In this document: piece by piece, positions 33,743 to 43,391 of the stretch
How the letters are laid out: the number at the start of each line of letters is the position of its first letter
Position numbering within the stretch: the first letter of the stretch is position 1
Assembly: GCF_006440735.1 (NCBI RefSeq)
Contig: NZ_VFUA01000016.1
Coordinates: forward strand, 23,846 to 87,845
Reading direction: 5' to 3'
DNA from: Mesorhizobium sp. B2-7-1
GTDB lineage: Bacteria; Pseudomonadota; Alphaproteobacteria; Rhizobiales; Rhizobiaceae
Length of the DNA stretch: 64,000 nt
The notes under the pieces: generated by a model
Database searches by the model: none
What the model was told of the DNA's origin: nothing
The model's input: only the letters and a program-made list of their open reading frames with translations
Program-made: the position numbers and the translations under genes

Positions 33743-36478
33743 ATGCTCCCGGCATATGTGACGGCACCAGCAGCGGACCAGGATCTTGATGGGGCTCCTC
33801 TTCCGCCGGGGCCGCCCGAATGGGCAGAGGTGTCTGATTATGCCCTGGACCGGGGCGGACCCGTCCTGCGGCCATATCCGCCTTTGCCGGCTGGGTTTGC
33901 GGATATGGGGATCGGCCCGCGGCTGCAAGCCGTCGTAAGCCAACATCCGTACAAGATCGCCATCAATGATGGCGCGGACGAACTCTCCTATTCGGCGCTC
34001 GGCGCCGCCGTCGAGATTCTATCCCGCCGGGTTGCAACCGCCGTCCCCGAAGGGAAGCCGGTAGGAATCTGGCAACCATCCTCCGTCTGGGGCATCGTTG
34101 CCATGCTCGCGACGATAGCAGCCGGACGGGTTTCAATTCCGCTTAACGCGAGGGATCCCACCCCTCGCGTCAAGGAGATCGTGTCGGCGGCCAAGCTCGG
34201 GACAATGCTGGGCATGGGAGACCCTCCGCCCGATCTGGCCCAAGACCTCCAATGGATCGACATGGGGGCGAATTCGGCCGCCGCGCGAGACATGTTGGCA
34301 ACGCTCCTTCCGCGGCCCTCCGTCGATGAGCCGGCGATCATTCTCTATACCTCAGGCAGCACCGGCCGCCCCAAGGGCATCGTCAACAGCCAACGCAGCT
34401 TGCTGTGGCGCGTGAAACAATATGTCGAGGCGTGTCACGTCAATTCGGACGACGTTTTTCTTCCCCTGGCTGGGCTGGCCACGATAGCGGGCTGCCGAGA
34501 GATTCTGACGGCCCTTCTCAACGGCGCCACCCTGCAGCTTGTTGAGTTGGAAGCGGTAGGCCTGCGCGGCGTTCGCGCGAGGATGAAAGACCAGGGCGTG
34601 ACCGTCACCTATCTCGTGCCGGCCTTGCTTCGAACTCTGATGGCAGATGTGGCTGCCGATACGTTCAGCTCGCTCAGAATTGTCCGTGTGGGGGGCGAGA
34701 AAGTGCTTTGGACCGACATCGCTCTTCTGCGCAAAGCCGTCCCGCCGCATTGCCTCGTCCAGATAGGCTATTCGTCGACAGAAACGACAGGATCGCAGTG
34801 GTTCCTGCCGCCGGAGCCGCCGAACACTGAGCCCGACGTGCCGGTTGGCCGCCTTTTGCCCGGGATCGCATTCTCGATCGTGAACGAAGAGGGACACGTC
34901 GTTCCGCCCGGTGAGACGGGGGAACTCGTGATCAAGAGCCCTTATGTCCTCCTCGGGCACTGGGAAAACGGCGCCGTCATCCCTGTCGATCCGGATTCCG
35001 ACAACGCGCGCGAGCGGATTTTTCCGACCGGTGATCTCGTGCGGTTGGACGGTGATGGTCTGCTGAGGATCATTGGCCGTAAGGGGCGGCAGATAAAGAT
35101 CAACGGGCGACGTATTGAGCCGGCCGAGCTTGAAATGGTGCTGCGATCCGCCCCATCGGTTCAGGACGCTGTGGCAATCGTGACGGAGGCGACCGAACTT
35201 GTCGCATTCGCCGTTCCAAGCGAAGGCGCGAACCAGAGCTTTGTCGGTGACCTGCGCCAGTTGATTGCAAACACGCTGCCTCAACCGTTGCGGCCGCTGC
35301 GGCTCCATCGCGTGAGTGATATCCCCCGCCTTAGTGGCGGAAAGATCGACCTGGCCAAGCTTGCAAAGATGGACTTCCTTGCCAGGAGGCCGGCCACCGC
35401 CGCCGATCCGCCAAATCCCGGTTTCGATCCGGCAGTAAGTCAGGTGGTGGGCAAGGCATGGATCAAGGTCCTCAACACGCGCGCAGCCGTGGGCAGGTGG
35501 GATGAGGCTGGTGGAGACTCGCTGAAGTTACTGCATTGCGTGATGGAGATCGAGAATCTCACCGGCCAGGAACTTGGGCTTGAGAGCTTCACGGTCGGGA
35601 TGAGCGCAGGCGAGATGGTGAGGGCTGTCGTCGCAGCGCAGGCGGCTTCGTCTGGCAAAGTCGCCCCCGAGCACAATCCGCCGCTGCTTTTCCTGTTTCC
35701 CGGCTCCGTCGGCTACGGTCCAAGTCTTGCCGCCTTTGCTTCCGCCATGGGAAAAACCGCAAAAGTGGTTCCAATCAGGTACCCTGGCCTTGCATTCATC
35801 CTCGCCGGACAGAATGACCTCGCGAGCATGGCGGACGCCGCGTTCCAGCAAGTCAGCCGCGCTCAGCCGTCGGGACATGTCAGGCTTCTGGGCCACTCGC
35901 TCGGCGGGGCGGTCGCCTTGGAGGTCGCGGTCCGTCTGCTGGGGGCCGGACGGTCGGTCAAGTTCGTCGGCATCCTCGACACAAGCCTTGAGGGCGAGCG
36001 AAGCCGCCTGTGGGACACGGTCACCCGTACGGTGCGCCGGCTGCGGTCCAACCGCATCTCGTTCCATCGCGTAGCCTGCCGTGCCCTGGCGAAGATCGCG
36101 GTCGGATTGGGCTACGAAAGACGCCTCGCGCTCGCCATCGACCGGTACACCGAAGGCCAGTTCAATGGGGCGTGTTTCAGGATCAAGCTGGAGCTGCAGG
36201 AAGTATTGCGGGCGCAGGCGTTTTTCCGCTGGCTGGTGAAGCCCAAGACCGCGCTTCCGATCCAAGGAACCCTTTTTCGCTGCGCCCGCCCGGATATGTC
36301 CCGCGCCATCGGGTGGGATCGGGTGTTTGGTGAGCTGAAAGTGGTTCCGATCGTCGGCACACACATCGATCTGGTCGTGGAGCCCCACGTCGCGACCAAC
36401 CGTCCGCTGATCGAGAAGGCCGTTTTGCAAACATATACGACGGCCGAAACTCTGCAGTTGGAGGGCCAGTCGACGTGA
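33743..36478 (+). CDS. Single-module NRPS-like protein: adenylation, carrier and thioesterase domains
   Basis: The 911-residue protein has an adenylation domain (about residues 55-540; core motif LYTSGSTGRPKG near 205, YSSTETT, TGDLVRLDGDG, GRKGRQIKINGRR). A carrier domain follows with the phosphopantetheine Ser in GGDSLKLL (about residue 593), and then an alpha/beta hydrolase thioesterase with the nucleophile in GHSLGG (about 718). There is no condensation domain, so it should activate one acid or amino acid and release it by the thioesterase. The last base triplets overlap the next gene (GTGA), so translation is coupled. Substrate unknown. Confidence 0.85.
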   Translation: MLPAYVTAPAADQDLDGAPLPPGPPEWAEVSDYALDRGGPVLRPYPPLPAGFADMGIGPRLQAVVSQHPYKIAINDGADELSYSALGAAVEILSRRVATAVPEGKPVGIWQPSSVWGIVAMLATIAAGRVSIPLNARDPTPRVKEIVSAAKLGTMLGMGDPPPDLAQDLQWIDMGANSAAARDMLATLLPRPSVDEPAIILYTSGSTGRPKGIVNSQRSLLWRVKQYVEACHVNSDDVFLPLAGLATIAGCREILTALLNGATLQLVELEAVGLRGVRARMKDQGVTVTYLVPALLRTLMADVAADTFSSLRIVRVGGEKVLWTDIALLRKAVPPHCLVQIGYSSTETTGSQWFLPPEPPNTEPDVPVGRLLPGIAFSIVNEEGHVVPPGETGELVIKSPYVLLGHWENGAVIPVDPDSDNARERIFPTGDLVRLDGDGLLRIIGRKGRQIKINGRRIEPAELEMVLRSAPSVQDAVAIVTEATELVAFAVPSEGANQSFVGDLRQLIANTLPQPLRPLRLHRVSDIPRLSGGKIDLAKLAKMDFLARRPATAADPPNPGFDPAVSQVVGKAWIKVLNTRAAVGRWDEAGGDSLKLLHCVMEIENLTGQELGLESFTVGMSAGEMVRAVVAAQAASSGKVAPEHNPPLLFLFPGSVGYGPSLAAFASAMGKTAKVVPIRYPGLAFILAGQNDLASMADAAFQQVSRAQPSGHVRLLGHSLGGAVALEVAVRLLGAGRSVKFVGILDTSLEGERSRLWDTVTRTVRRLRSNRISFHRVACRALAKIAVGLGYERRLALAIDRYTEGQFNGACFRIKLELQEVLRAQAFFRWLVKPKTALPIQGTLFRCARPDMSRAIGWDRVFGELKVVPIVGTHIDLVVEPHVATNRPLIEKAVLQTYTTAETLQLEGQST

Positions 36479-37458
36479 TCTCGGGATTCACCAAGGAAGT
36501 ACTGGCATTGGACGCCGGCGCGGAGGCGGACCGCATCGTCTCATCGACGCGCGAGCAGGTTCTGGTCATGCTACGGCGGCGCGGGGTGGTGGTCGGATTG
36601 TCGGGGGGCATCGACAGTTCCGTCGTCGCATGCTTGTGCGTGCGCGCCTTCGGCAGGGACAAGGTGCTGGGGGTATTCATGCCGGAACGGGATTCCTCCG
36701 GCGACTCGCTGAGGCTTGGACGTGTCATCGCAGCCCAGCTCGGCATCGATACTCTGGTTGAAGATATAGCCCCCGCGCTTGATGCCATAGGCGCGTATCG
36801 CCGACAGATCGAGGCCATCCGCTCCGTCGTTCCCGATTATGATGAAGGATGGAAATGCAAGCTAGTGCTGACCTCGGTTCTGGAGAGCCAAGGCCTTAAC
36901 ATCACCCGCCTTACGGTTCAGAACCCGGAGGGCGAGGTCAACACGGTTCGGCTGCCCCTGGCGGCCTATCTGCAGATCGTCGCGGCGACCAATTACAAGC
37001 AGCGCATCCGCAAGATGACCGAATATTATCATGCGGACCGCCTCGGCTACGCCGTTGCCGGAACGCCGAACCGGCTCGAATACGACCAGGGTTTCTTCGT
37101 CAAGCAGGGCGACGGCATCGCCGACGTCATGCCGATCGTGCACCTCTACAAAACACAGGTCTACCAGCTGGCTGAACATCTCGGGGTGGACGAAGAAATC
37201 CGCCGTAGGCCGCCGACCACCGACACATTCTCCATGGCCCAAAGCCAGGAGGAATTCTACTTCGCGCTGCCTTACCAGCTGACGGATCTATGTCTCTACG
37301 GCGTCAACCATGGGTTATGTGCCGACGAGGTCGCAGCCGCTACGGACCTCACCGGCGGCCAGGTCGAGAAGATCTTCAAGGACATCGAGGCGAAGCGCCG
37401 GGCGGCGCGATATCTGCATGCCCGGCCCTTGCCGTCCGTGCCGATGGATGTGGACTGA
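36475..37458 (+). CDS. NAD-synthetase-like (NadE-type) amide-forming ligase
   Basis: The 327-residue protein has the ATP-pyrophosphatase P-loop GLSGGIDSS near residue 40, and the NadE motifs AGTPNRLEYDQGFFVKQGDG and PTTDTFSM. There is no N-terminal nitrilase, so ammonia must come from elsewhere. NAD synthetase turns an adenylated carboxylate into an amide. In this operon, next to a glutamine-using asparagine-synthetase-like protein, it may amidate another carboxylate. It overlaps the NRPS-like gene by 4 bases. Housekeeping NAD synthesis remains possible, but the context argues against it. Confidence 0.82.
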   Translation: MISGFTKEVLALDAGAEADRIVSSTREQVLVMLRRRGVVVGLSGGIDSSVVACLCVRAFGRDKVLGVFMPERDSSGDSLRLGRVIAAQLGIDTLVEDIAPALDAIGAYRRQIEAIRSVVPDYDEGWKCKLVLTSVLESQGLNITRLTVQNPEGEVNTVRLPLAAYLQIVAATNYKQRIRKMTEYYHADRLGYAVAGTPNRLEYDQGFFVKQGDGIADVMPIVHLYKTQVYQLAEHLGVDEEIRRRPPTTDTFSMAQSQEEFYFALPYQLTDLCLYGVNHGLCADEVAAATDLTGGQVEKIFKDIEAKRRAARYLHARPLPSVPMDVD

Positions 37459-37463
37459 GGCCG

Positions 37464-39485
37464 ATGTGCGGGATCGCCGGAATACTGGCGCTGAACGCCA
37501 CCGCCGAACCGCCTTCGCGCGAAGCATTGTTGCGCATGGCTGGCGCGGTTGCCCATCGCGGTCCCGACGAACGGGGACTCTACCGCGACAGACGCGCCGG
37601 GCTGGCGCATGCCCGCTTGTCGGTCGTCGATCTTCGGCACGGGCAGCAGCCCCTCGCCGACTGCGACGGTCTGGCGTGGATCGTCTTCAATGGCGAGATT
37701 TTCAACTATCTTGAACTGCGCGACAGGCTGTTCGCCCTCGGCCATCGGTTCCGCACACGCAGCGACACTGAAGTCATCCTGCACGCCTATCGGGAGTGGG
37801 GTCAGGCAGCCTTCGAGCGTATGAACGGTCAATGGGCGCTGGCGATATGGGACCCGGCCGCCGGCCGGCTGGTGTTGTCGCGCGATCGCTACGGCATTTG
37901 CCCGCTGCATTTTTGCGAGCATGGCGGCCGCCTGTTCTTTGCGAGCGAAGTCAAAGCCATTTTCGCGGCCGAGGCAGCGATCCCGCGCGCGTTCGATCCG
38001 GCTGGCATCGATGGGACCTTCACCATGTGGGCGGCCGTCGCTCCGCAGAACGTGTTCCATGGCATTCGGGAACTCCCGCCCGGACATGTGCGCATCTACG
38101 ACAAGGGTATGGCGCGAGAATATCCATTTTGGCGACCGCGCTTCCCGGAAGGCCCCGGTCGCGGCCAGGGCCGATTTAGCGGCTCTTTGGACGAGGCGGT
38201 CGAGGAGGTGCGGCTGGCTCTCGAAGCCGCAACGGCATTGCGAATTTTGCAGGCCGATGTGCCGGTTGGCTGTTATCTGTCGGGCGGACTGGATAGTTCG
38301 CTGGTCGCCACGCTCGGACGGCGCTTCGCCGGCGAGCGTTTCCAGACCTTCTCGCTGCGTTTTGCCGATGCCGAATATGACGAGACCGAATTCCAGCGGC
38401 TCGTCGCGGACATGACGGGCAGCGAGCACCACGAAATAGTTGTTTCCCGCAGCGATATAGCGGCGGTCTTTCCCCAGGTGATCCGCCACACCGAGCGGCC
38501 GATCCTCAGAACCGCGCCGGCACCACTCTATCTGCTGTCGAGGCTCGTGCGGGAACGCGGCATCAAAGTCGTGCTGACCGGCGAAGGCGCTGACGAGATG
38601 TTTGCTGGTTATGACCTGTTCCGCGAGGGCAAAGTACGCCGCTTCTGGGGACGCCAGCCAGCTTCGACAAAACGCGCCCGACTGCTGGAACGGCTCTATC
38701 CGTATCTATCACGCTCACCGGTTCGTCAGCAGGCATTGGCCCGGCAATTCTTCGGCCGCAATATGGAGGCCCACGCCGCAGCCGGTTTTGCGCATGACAC
38801 GCGCTGGCGCACGACCAGCGCCATCAAGCGCCTGTTCTGCCCTGAGATGCGGGCCGCTTCCGAACGCCGCGATGCGGTGAGCGAACTGATCTCGACGCTA
38901 CCGGTCGAATTTCCGCGCTGGAGTCCGCTCGCCCAGGACCAGTATCTGGAGATCCGGACGCTGATGTCGAGCTATCTGCTCTCTTCGCAGGGCGACAGGA
39001 TGCTGATGGCTCACTCAATCGAGGGCCGCTTTCCCTTCCTCGACGACAACGTCGTCAGCTTGGCGAATGCGCTTCCGGATGCCTACAAGCTGCGCGGCCT
39101 CGACGAGAAGCACGTGCTGAAGCGCGCCGCGGCGCCGATCCTGCCGCCTGAGGTCGTCGCCCGAAAGAAGCAGCCCTACCGGGCACCGAATGCGCTGAGC
39201 TTCTTCGCCACCGACGCGCCTGCGTACATTCGTGAAGCATTGTCCGAGAGGGCGTTGCGTGCAGCCGGTGTCTTCGACCCCCAATCGGTGGCCCGCCTGG
39301 TCGGGAAGTGCCAGGCCAGAACTGGTGACGGCGATATGTCGAACTCCGACAATATGGCTTTGGTGGGCGTGCTGTCGACGCAGCTTCTCCACCAGCAGTT
39401 TGTCGCGACCCGCCCAGCCGGCGTGACGAACCCGGATCTCAAGATCGACGTCGACTACGAGCATCGGGAAAAGATGCCAGCATGA
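37464..39485 (+). CDS. Glutamine-dependent asparagine-synthetase-like amidotransferase
   Basis: The 673-residue product begins MCGIAG, so Cys2 is in place for glutaminase activity, and has the glutaminase motifs HRGPDERG and FNGEIFNY. The synthetase half has the ATP motif SGGLDSS near residue 274 and the GEGADEMFAGY motif. It belongs to the group of AsnB-like proteins found in polysaccharide and exosortase-linked loci rather than the housekeeping enzyme. The ATG at 37464 lies 5 bases after the NadE-like stop. It overlaps the next gene by 4 bases. Confidence 0.88.
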   Translation: MCGIAGILALNATAEPPSREALLRMAGAVAHRGPDERGLYRDRRAGLAHARLSVVDLRHGQQPLADCDGLAWIVFNGEIFNYLELRDRLFALGHRFRTRSDTEVILHAYREWGQAAFERMNGQWALAIWDPAAGRLVLSRDRYGICPLHFCEHGGRLFFASEVKAIFAAEAAIPRAFDPAGIDGTFTMWAAVAPQNVFHGIRELPPGHVRIYDKGMAREYPFWRPRFPEGPGRGQGRFSGSLDEAVEEVRLALEAATALRILQADVPVGCYLSGGLDSSLVATLGRRFAGERFQTFSLRFADAEYDETEFQRLVADMTGSEHHEIVVSRSDIAAVFPQVIRHTERPILRTAPAPLYLLSRLVRERGIKVVLTGEGADEMFAGYDLFREGKVRRFWGRQPASTKRARLLERLYPYLSRSPVRQQALARQFFGRNMEAHAAAGFAHDTRWRTTSAIKRLFCPEMRAASERRDAVSELISTLPVEFPRWSPLAQDQYLEIRTLMSSYLLSSQGDRMLMAHSIEGRFPFLDDNVVSLANALPDAYKLRGLDEKHVLKRAAAPILPPEVVARKKQPYRAPNALSFFATDAPAYIREALSERALRAAGVFDPQSVARLVGKCQARTGDGDMSNSDNMALVGVLSTQLLHQQFVATRPAGVTNPDLKIDVDYEHREKMPA

Positions 39486-41035
39486 TCCACGATGCCGTAC
39501 CGCTCCTGCATGATTATTTGACCCATTCCGCCGGCCGGCTTGGCGACAAGGTGGCATTGGTCTGCAACAGGCAACGGTTCACCTATGCCGAAATCGATGA
39601 GCGCTCGAATGGAATTGCGCGGCGTCTGGAGACCGCCGGCGTGCGGCGCGGCGACCGCGTGATGATCTTCGCCGACAACACGATGGAGACAGTCGTCAGC
39701 TTCTGGGCGGTGCTGAAGGCAAATGCCGTCGTGTGCGTCGTCAATCCGCTCACCAAAAGCGGGAAGCTCGACTACCTGCTCAATGATTGCCGGCCGGCGG
39801 CACTGATCACCGACCAGCATCTGCGATCGGTGTTCGATGGACCGGTGCACAACTGCGGTTCGCTGCGCAAGGTGATCGTGTCGGGACCGATCGAGGACGA
39901 CGAGCTCAGCCGGCTGCCGCACGCGATGCGCTGGGAAACGGCCGCCGTGAAAGAGCCCGCTGCGCCGGCACGCAAATCGATCGACATCGATCTTGCCGCC
40001 ATTATCTATACGTCCGGGTCCACAGGCGAACCCAAAGGCGTGATGTTGACGCATCGCAACATGACGACGGCATGCACCTCGATAGCGTCATATCTGGAGC
40101 TTCGCGAGGACGAGGTCATTCTCAACGTCCTGCCCCTCGCCTTCGACTACGGCCTCTACCAGATGCTGATGGCGTTCCGCACCGGCGCTCGGCTGGTTCT
40201 CGAACGCTCCTTCGCCTTCCCGGCGCAGATCCTTCAGGTCATCAAGGACGAGAGGATCACAGGTTTTCCCGGGGTGCCCACGATCTTCGCCTCGCTGGCG
40301 GAACTCAGGTCGCTGAAGAATCACGACTTCTCGAACATCCGTTATGTCACCAACACCGCCGCCGCCTTGCCGCTCAAGCACATCACCATGCTCCAGGAGC
40401 TGTTTGCCGGCGCCCGCATCTATTCGATGTACGGGCTCACCGAGTGCAAGCGCTGCACCTATCTGCCGCCGGAAGAGCTCGCGCGAAAACCTCTGAGCGT
40501 CGGTATCGCAATCCCCAACACCGAGATGTGGATCGTCGACGACAACGACCATCGGGTCGAGCCCGGGACGGTCGGACAGCTTGTCATCCGGGGTGCGACG
40601 GTGATGAAGGGCTACTGGGGCAAGCCGGAAGCGACCGCCAGGAAGCTCAAGCCCGGCCCCTTGCCGGGCGAGCAGGTGCTTTACACTGGAGACTACTGCC
40701 GAATGGACGCCGACGGCTATCTCTATTTCATCGGGCGCGCCGATGAGATCATAAAATCCCGGGGCGAGAAGGTCGCGCCGAAGGAAGTCGAAAACGTGCT
40801 GGTGAACATCTCCGGCGTCAAGGAGGCCGCGGTGGTCGGTGTCCCCGACGAGCTTCTTGGCCAGGCGGTGAAGGCGTTCGTCGTGATCGAGCAAGGCCGG
40901 ATTGTCGGCGAGCGGCAGCTTCAGATGGAATGCCAGAAGCGGCTGGAAAACTTCATGGTCCCGAAGTCTATCGTCATTGTGCCCAGCCTGCCGAGGACGG
41001 ACACAGGGAAACTCAAGAAGGTGGCTCTGTCATAG
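39482..41035 (+). CDS. AMP-forming acyl/aminoacyl ligase
   Basis: The 517-residue adenylate-forming enzyme has the core IIYTSGSTGEPKGV near residue 176, YGLTECKRCTYL, the ATP-binding TGDYCRMDADGY and the C-terminal lysine loop (SRGEKVAPKEVE). It resembles the AMP ligases found beside exosortase-A systems, which pair with a free carrier protein and an amidotransferase. It probably loads its acid onto the acyl carrier protein encoded next. Start and stop overlap its neighbour by 4 bases. Confidence 0.87.
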   Translation: MIHDAVPLLHDYLTHSAGRLGDKVALVCNRQRFTYAEIDERSNGIARRLETAGVRRGDRVMIFADNTMETVVSFWAVLKANAVVCVVNPLTKSGKLDYLLNDCRPAALITDQHLRSVFDGPVHNCGSLRKVIVSGPIEDDELSRLPHAMRWETAAVKEPAAPARKSIDIDLAAIIYTSGSTGEPKGVMLTHRNMTTACTSIASYLELREDEVILNVLPLAFDYGLYQMLMAFRTGARLVLERSFAFPAQILQVIKDERITGFPGVPTIFASLAELRSLKNHDFSNIRYVTNTAAALPLKHITMLQELFAGARIYSMYGLTECKRCTYLPPEELARKPLSVGIAIPNTEMWIVDDNDHRVEPGTVGQLVIRGATVMKGYWGKPEATARKLKPGPLPGEQVLYTGDYCRMDADGYLYFIGRADEIIKSRGEKVAPKEVENVLVNISGVKEAAVVGVPDELLGQAVKAFVVIEQGRIVGERQLQMECQKRLENFMVPKSIVIVPSLPRTDTGKLKKVALS

Positions 41036-41085
41036 CGCCCTGTTGGATGGCGCGACCGTATTTGGTCTTTATCGGAGGGTGGGTT

Positions 41086-41361
41086 ATGGATACGATTTTG
41101 GCAACGAACCCCGCGGGCGACATTTACACCAAACAAATTCGCGATTTCCTGGCTTCGAACTTCTACATCGCCGACGTGAAATCGCTCAGCGCCACGGAAT
41201 CGCTGCTCGATCAGGGCATCGTCGATTCCACCGGCGTGCTCGAGGTCATCGGCTTCATCGAAGAGACCTTTGGCGTCATTGTGGAAGACAGTGAGCTCCT
41301 GCCGCAGAACCTCGATTCTATCCAGGGAATAGCGCAGTTCATCGCCCGCAAGAGGAGATGA
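41086..41361 (+). CDS. Stand-alone acyl carrier protein
   Basis: The 91-residue protein is a carrier domain with the phosphopantetheine site Ser in IVDSTGVLEVI (about residue 48) and the helical layout of acyl carrier proteins. GGAGGG lies before the ATG at 41086. It closes the five-gene operon and is the probable partner of the AMP ligase 50 bases upstream. A longer open frame reaches back into the ligase and is not the gene. Confidence 0.85.
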   Translation: MDTILATNPAGDIYTKQIRDFLASNFYIADVKSLSATESLLDQGIVDSTGVLEVIGFIEETFGVIVEDSELLPQNLDSIQGIAQFIARKRR

Positions 41362-41379
41362 GCCCGACCTGCGAGGCGT

Positions 41380-42072
41380 TCAGTGTTGCGACTTGGTATA
41401 TCCGAGTACGACACGCGCCTCGCCGGCGCGGTTGATGATGCCGCGGATACCCTCATAGCTCCTGCTGCGCTCGAACAGGCTTGCGACCTGGCGATCCTGG
41501 CCGAGGCCGACCTCGAACAGGAGGGCGCCGCCGGGCCGCAGATACCGCAGGGCATCCTTCACCACACGCAGGTGGATGGCGATGCCGTAAGGGCCGGCCG
41601 CGAAGGCCTCGCGCGGCTCGAGAGTGACCAGGTGGGAGCGGTCGCCCTGAAGCCGTTTCTCCGAGATGTAGGGCGGATTGCAGACGACAACGTCAATCGA
41701 GCCTGGAGAGACGGGCGTGGCCAGCGCTTCGAACAGATCGCCCTGGTGAATCGACACCCGATCGGCCAACCCATGGTGGACGACATTCCGGCGCGCCACC
41801 GCGACACATCCATCGGTAAGATCGCTTGCCCAGACCCGCGCCGTCGGAACATGATGGGCGATGGCGCAAGCAAGATTGCCGGCGCCACAGCACATATCGA
41901 CGACGCGCGGCGTCGGCAGCTTCATTTCATGCAAGACATTGACCGCGGTCGAGCCCAACAGCTCGGTTTCCGGCCGCGGGACAAGCGCACCGCAAGCAAC
42001 GAGCATCTCCATTCCCATGAAGACCGCGTTGCCTCTGCCATAGGCCTCAGCGACGTCGATATCCTCGCTCAA
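41380..42072 (-). CDS. PrmC/HemK-like methyltransferase without the N-terminal helical domain
   Basis: The product of about 230 residues has the AdoMet motif VVDMCCGAGNLACAIA, an acidic end of strand 2 (ASDLTDGC), and NPPYISEK, the glutamine-methyltransferase signature of PrmC. It is shorter than PrmC (about 280) and lacks the N-terminal substrate-recognition domain. The start is uncertain; a TTG at 42072 has AGG at good spacing. It is the last gene of the minus-strand block and is convergent with the carrier protein gene. Confidence 0.65.
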   Translation of the reverse strand: MSEDIDVAEAYGRGNAVFMGMEMLVACGALVPRPETELLGSTAVNVLHEMKLPTPRVVDMCCGAGNLACAIAHHVPTARVWASDLTDGCVAVARRNVVHHGLADRVSIHQGDLFEALATPVSPGSIDVVVCNPPYISEKRLQGDRSHLVTLEPREAFAAGPYGIAIHLRVVKDALRYLRPGGALLFEVGLGQDRQVASLFERSRSYEGIRGIINRAGEARVVLGYTKSQH

Positions 42073-42128
42073 GGCTTGCCTCCGCTCCAAATGCAGGCGA
42101 CCGCCGATCGGCGCAAAAATACCAGTGC

Positions 42129-43391
42129 CTATTGCGCCGCCGCGCTTTCCAGCTCGTTGCTGAACCGGACTTCGATCGTATCTCCCGGCGTCACCTCGGC
42201 GTCTTCGTCGGCGGCCTGCTTGCGCCATTGCCCATCGACATTGCGAACGATCGTCATCTGAGCTCGAACTGTTTCGCCGGCAATTGACAGAGGCGCAGCG
42301 GTCGCACCCGCGGGCTGCAGCTTCTGGCTCGCGGCGCGAAGCCTGGTGCCGATGTCGGCCAGGCGAACCTCGGTGTCCCGCAATTCGTTCAGCAGACCAA
42401 GGCGCCTCTGGTTCTCGTTGCGCTCAAGCTGTCTGGCAAAGTCTTCCTGCTGGCGCTGTGTTCTCATCAGCTCGACCGATGTTTCCAGCGCCCGACTGGA
42501 CGACAGCAGAACGGCGCGCCGGACGTCGGCCAGCCTGTTGTTCGTCAGGTTGCCGGCCTTGAACGCCTTGGTGACCTGCTCCAGGTCCTCTTCGTCGGCC
42601 TTCACTCCATCCGCTTCATCCTGCGCGCGCTTCATCAGCGTGTCGATCTGCGTCGCGGCATCCTTGGCGCCCTTTTCGACGAAGCTCTGCTCCTGCTTAA
42701 AATTATCAAGGGAGAGCTTGAGCGCTTCCGCTTCAGCCTTTGCTATCCCCGCCGCCAGCGCTGGGGAAAGAGGCGATCCTTGCGGGGGCTGCGTGTCGAA
42801 GTTCTCCTGCTTGTCCAGCTCCGCGCGCAGGCGCGCGCTGTGGAAGTAGTCCCTGGTATATTCTCCCCAGATCATCTCGTAATCGCGTCGCAGATCCGTC
42901 GGGTCCGGGCCCGCCTGGTTAGTCCGGGCTCGCAACAGGCTGAAACCGCCGGCGACCGCGATCGCCTGTCGCACTGTCATCAACGGGCGGTAGGCCTGTT
43001 GTCCGGGAGTGAGCACATCGCCGGTCACATAGATCGGGCGATACTCGGCGATAATCGCCGTCACGTCGGTCGGCCTTACGACCGCTATCTGTTCGCGGCC
43101 GTCGGGCATGCGGATGTGAAAGAGCTTGGTCGGCAGGATCGTTTGCATGCGCGTCTGCAATTCCGGCGGTGTCAGGCCGCCGACCGAGACCGCGCCGACA
43201 TCGGGCAGCACGATCGTGCCGTCCACCTGGACGACGGCGCGTTGCGTCCGGTCGGAAATGGATGCTATTCCGATCTCGACCGCATCGCCGGGCGAAATCC
43301 GATAGACGGTCGACGTATCGGCCGCCGCAGCCAAAGGCGCGGTGCCCAAGACCGCAAGCACCGCAATGGAGAACCGGCTAAGGCTGGTCAT
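42129..43391 (-). CDS. ExoF-like polysaccharide export protein
   Basis: The 420-residue periplasmic protein has a signal peptide (residues 1-23), a polysaccharide export domain (TVYRISPGDAVEIG, and VDGTIVLPDVGAVSVGG), then a SLBB-like region (PIYVTGDVLTPGQQ). It ends in a long coiled coil (about 230-370). This order is typical of ExoF in rhizobial exopolysaccharide export. It overlaps the beta-propeller gene by 14 bases, and the frame upstream to 43433 is probably not used. Confidence 0.85.
   Translation of the reverse strand: MTSLSRFSIAVLAVLGTAPLAAAADTSTVYRISPGDAVEIGIASISDRTQRAVVQVDGTIVLPDVGAVSVGGLTPPELQTRMQTILPTKLFHIRMPDGREQIAVVRPTDVTAIIAEYRPIYVTGDVLTPGQQAYRPLMTVRQAIAVAGGFSLLRARTNQAGPDPTDLRRDYEMIWGEYTRDYFHSARLRAELDKQENFDTQPPQGSPLSPALAAGIAKAEAEALKLSLDNFKQEQSFVEKGAKDAATQIDTLMKRAQDEADGVKADEEDLEQVTKAFKAGNLTNNRLADVRRAVLLSSSRALETSVELMRTQRQQEDFARQLERNENQRRLGLLNELRDTEVRLADIGTRLRAASQKLQPAGATAAPLSIAGETVRAQMTIVRNVDGQWRKQAADEDAEVTPGDTIEVRFSNELESAAAQ

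Noticed and set aside
36475..37458. NadE-like gene as simple housekeeping NAD synthetase
   Set aside because: It is not excluded, but coupling at both ends to NRPS-like and AsnB-like genes favours a pathway-specific role; kept as an open alternative in the entry.
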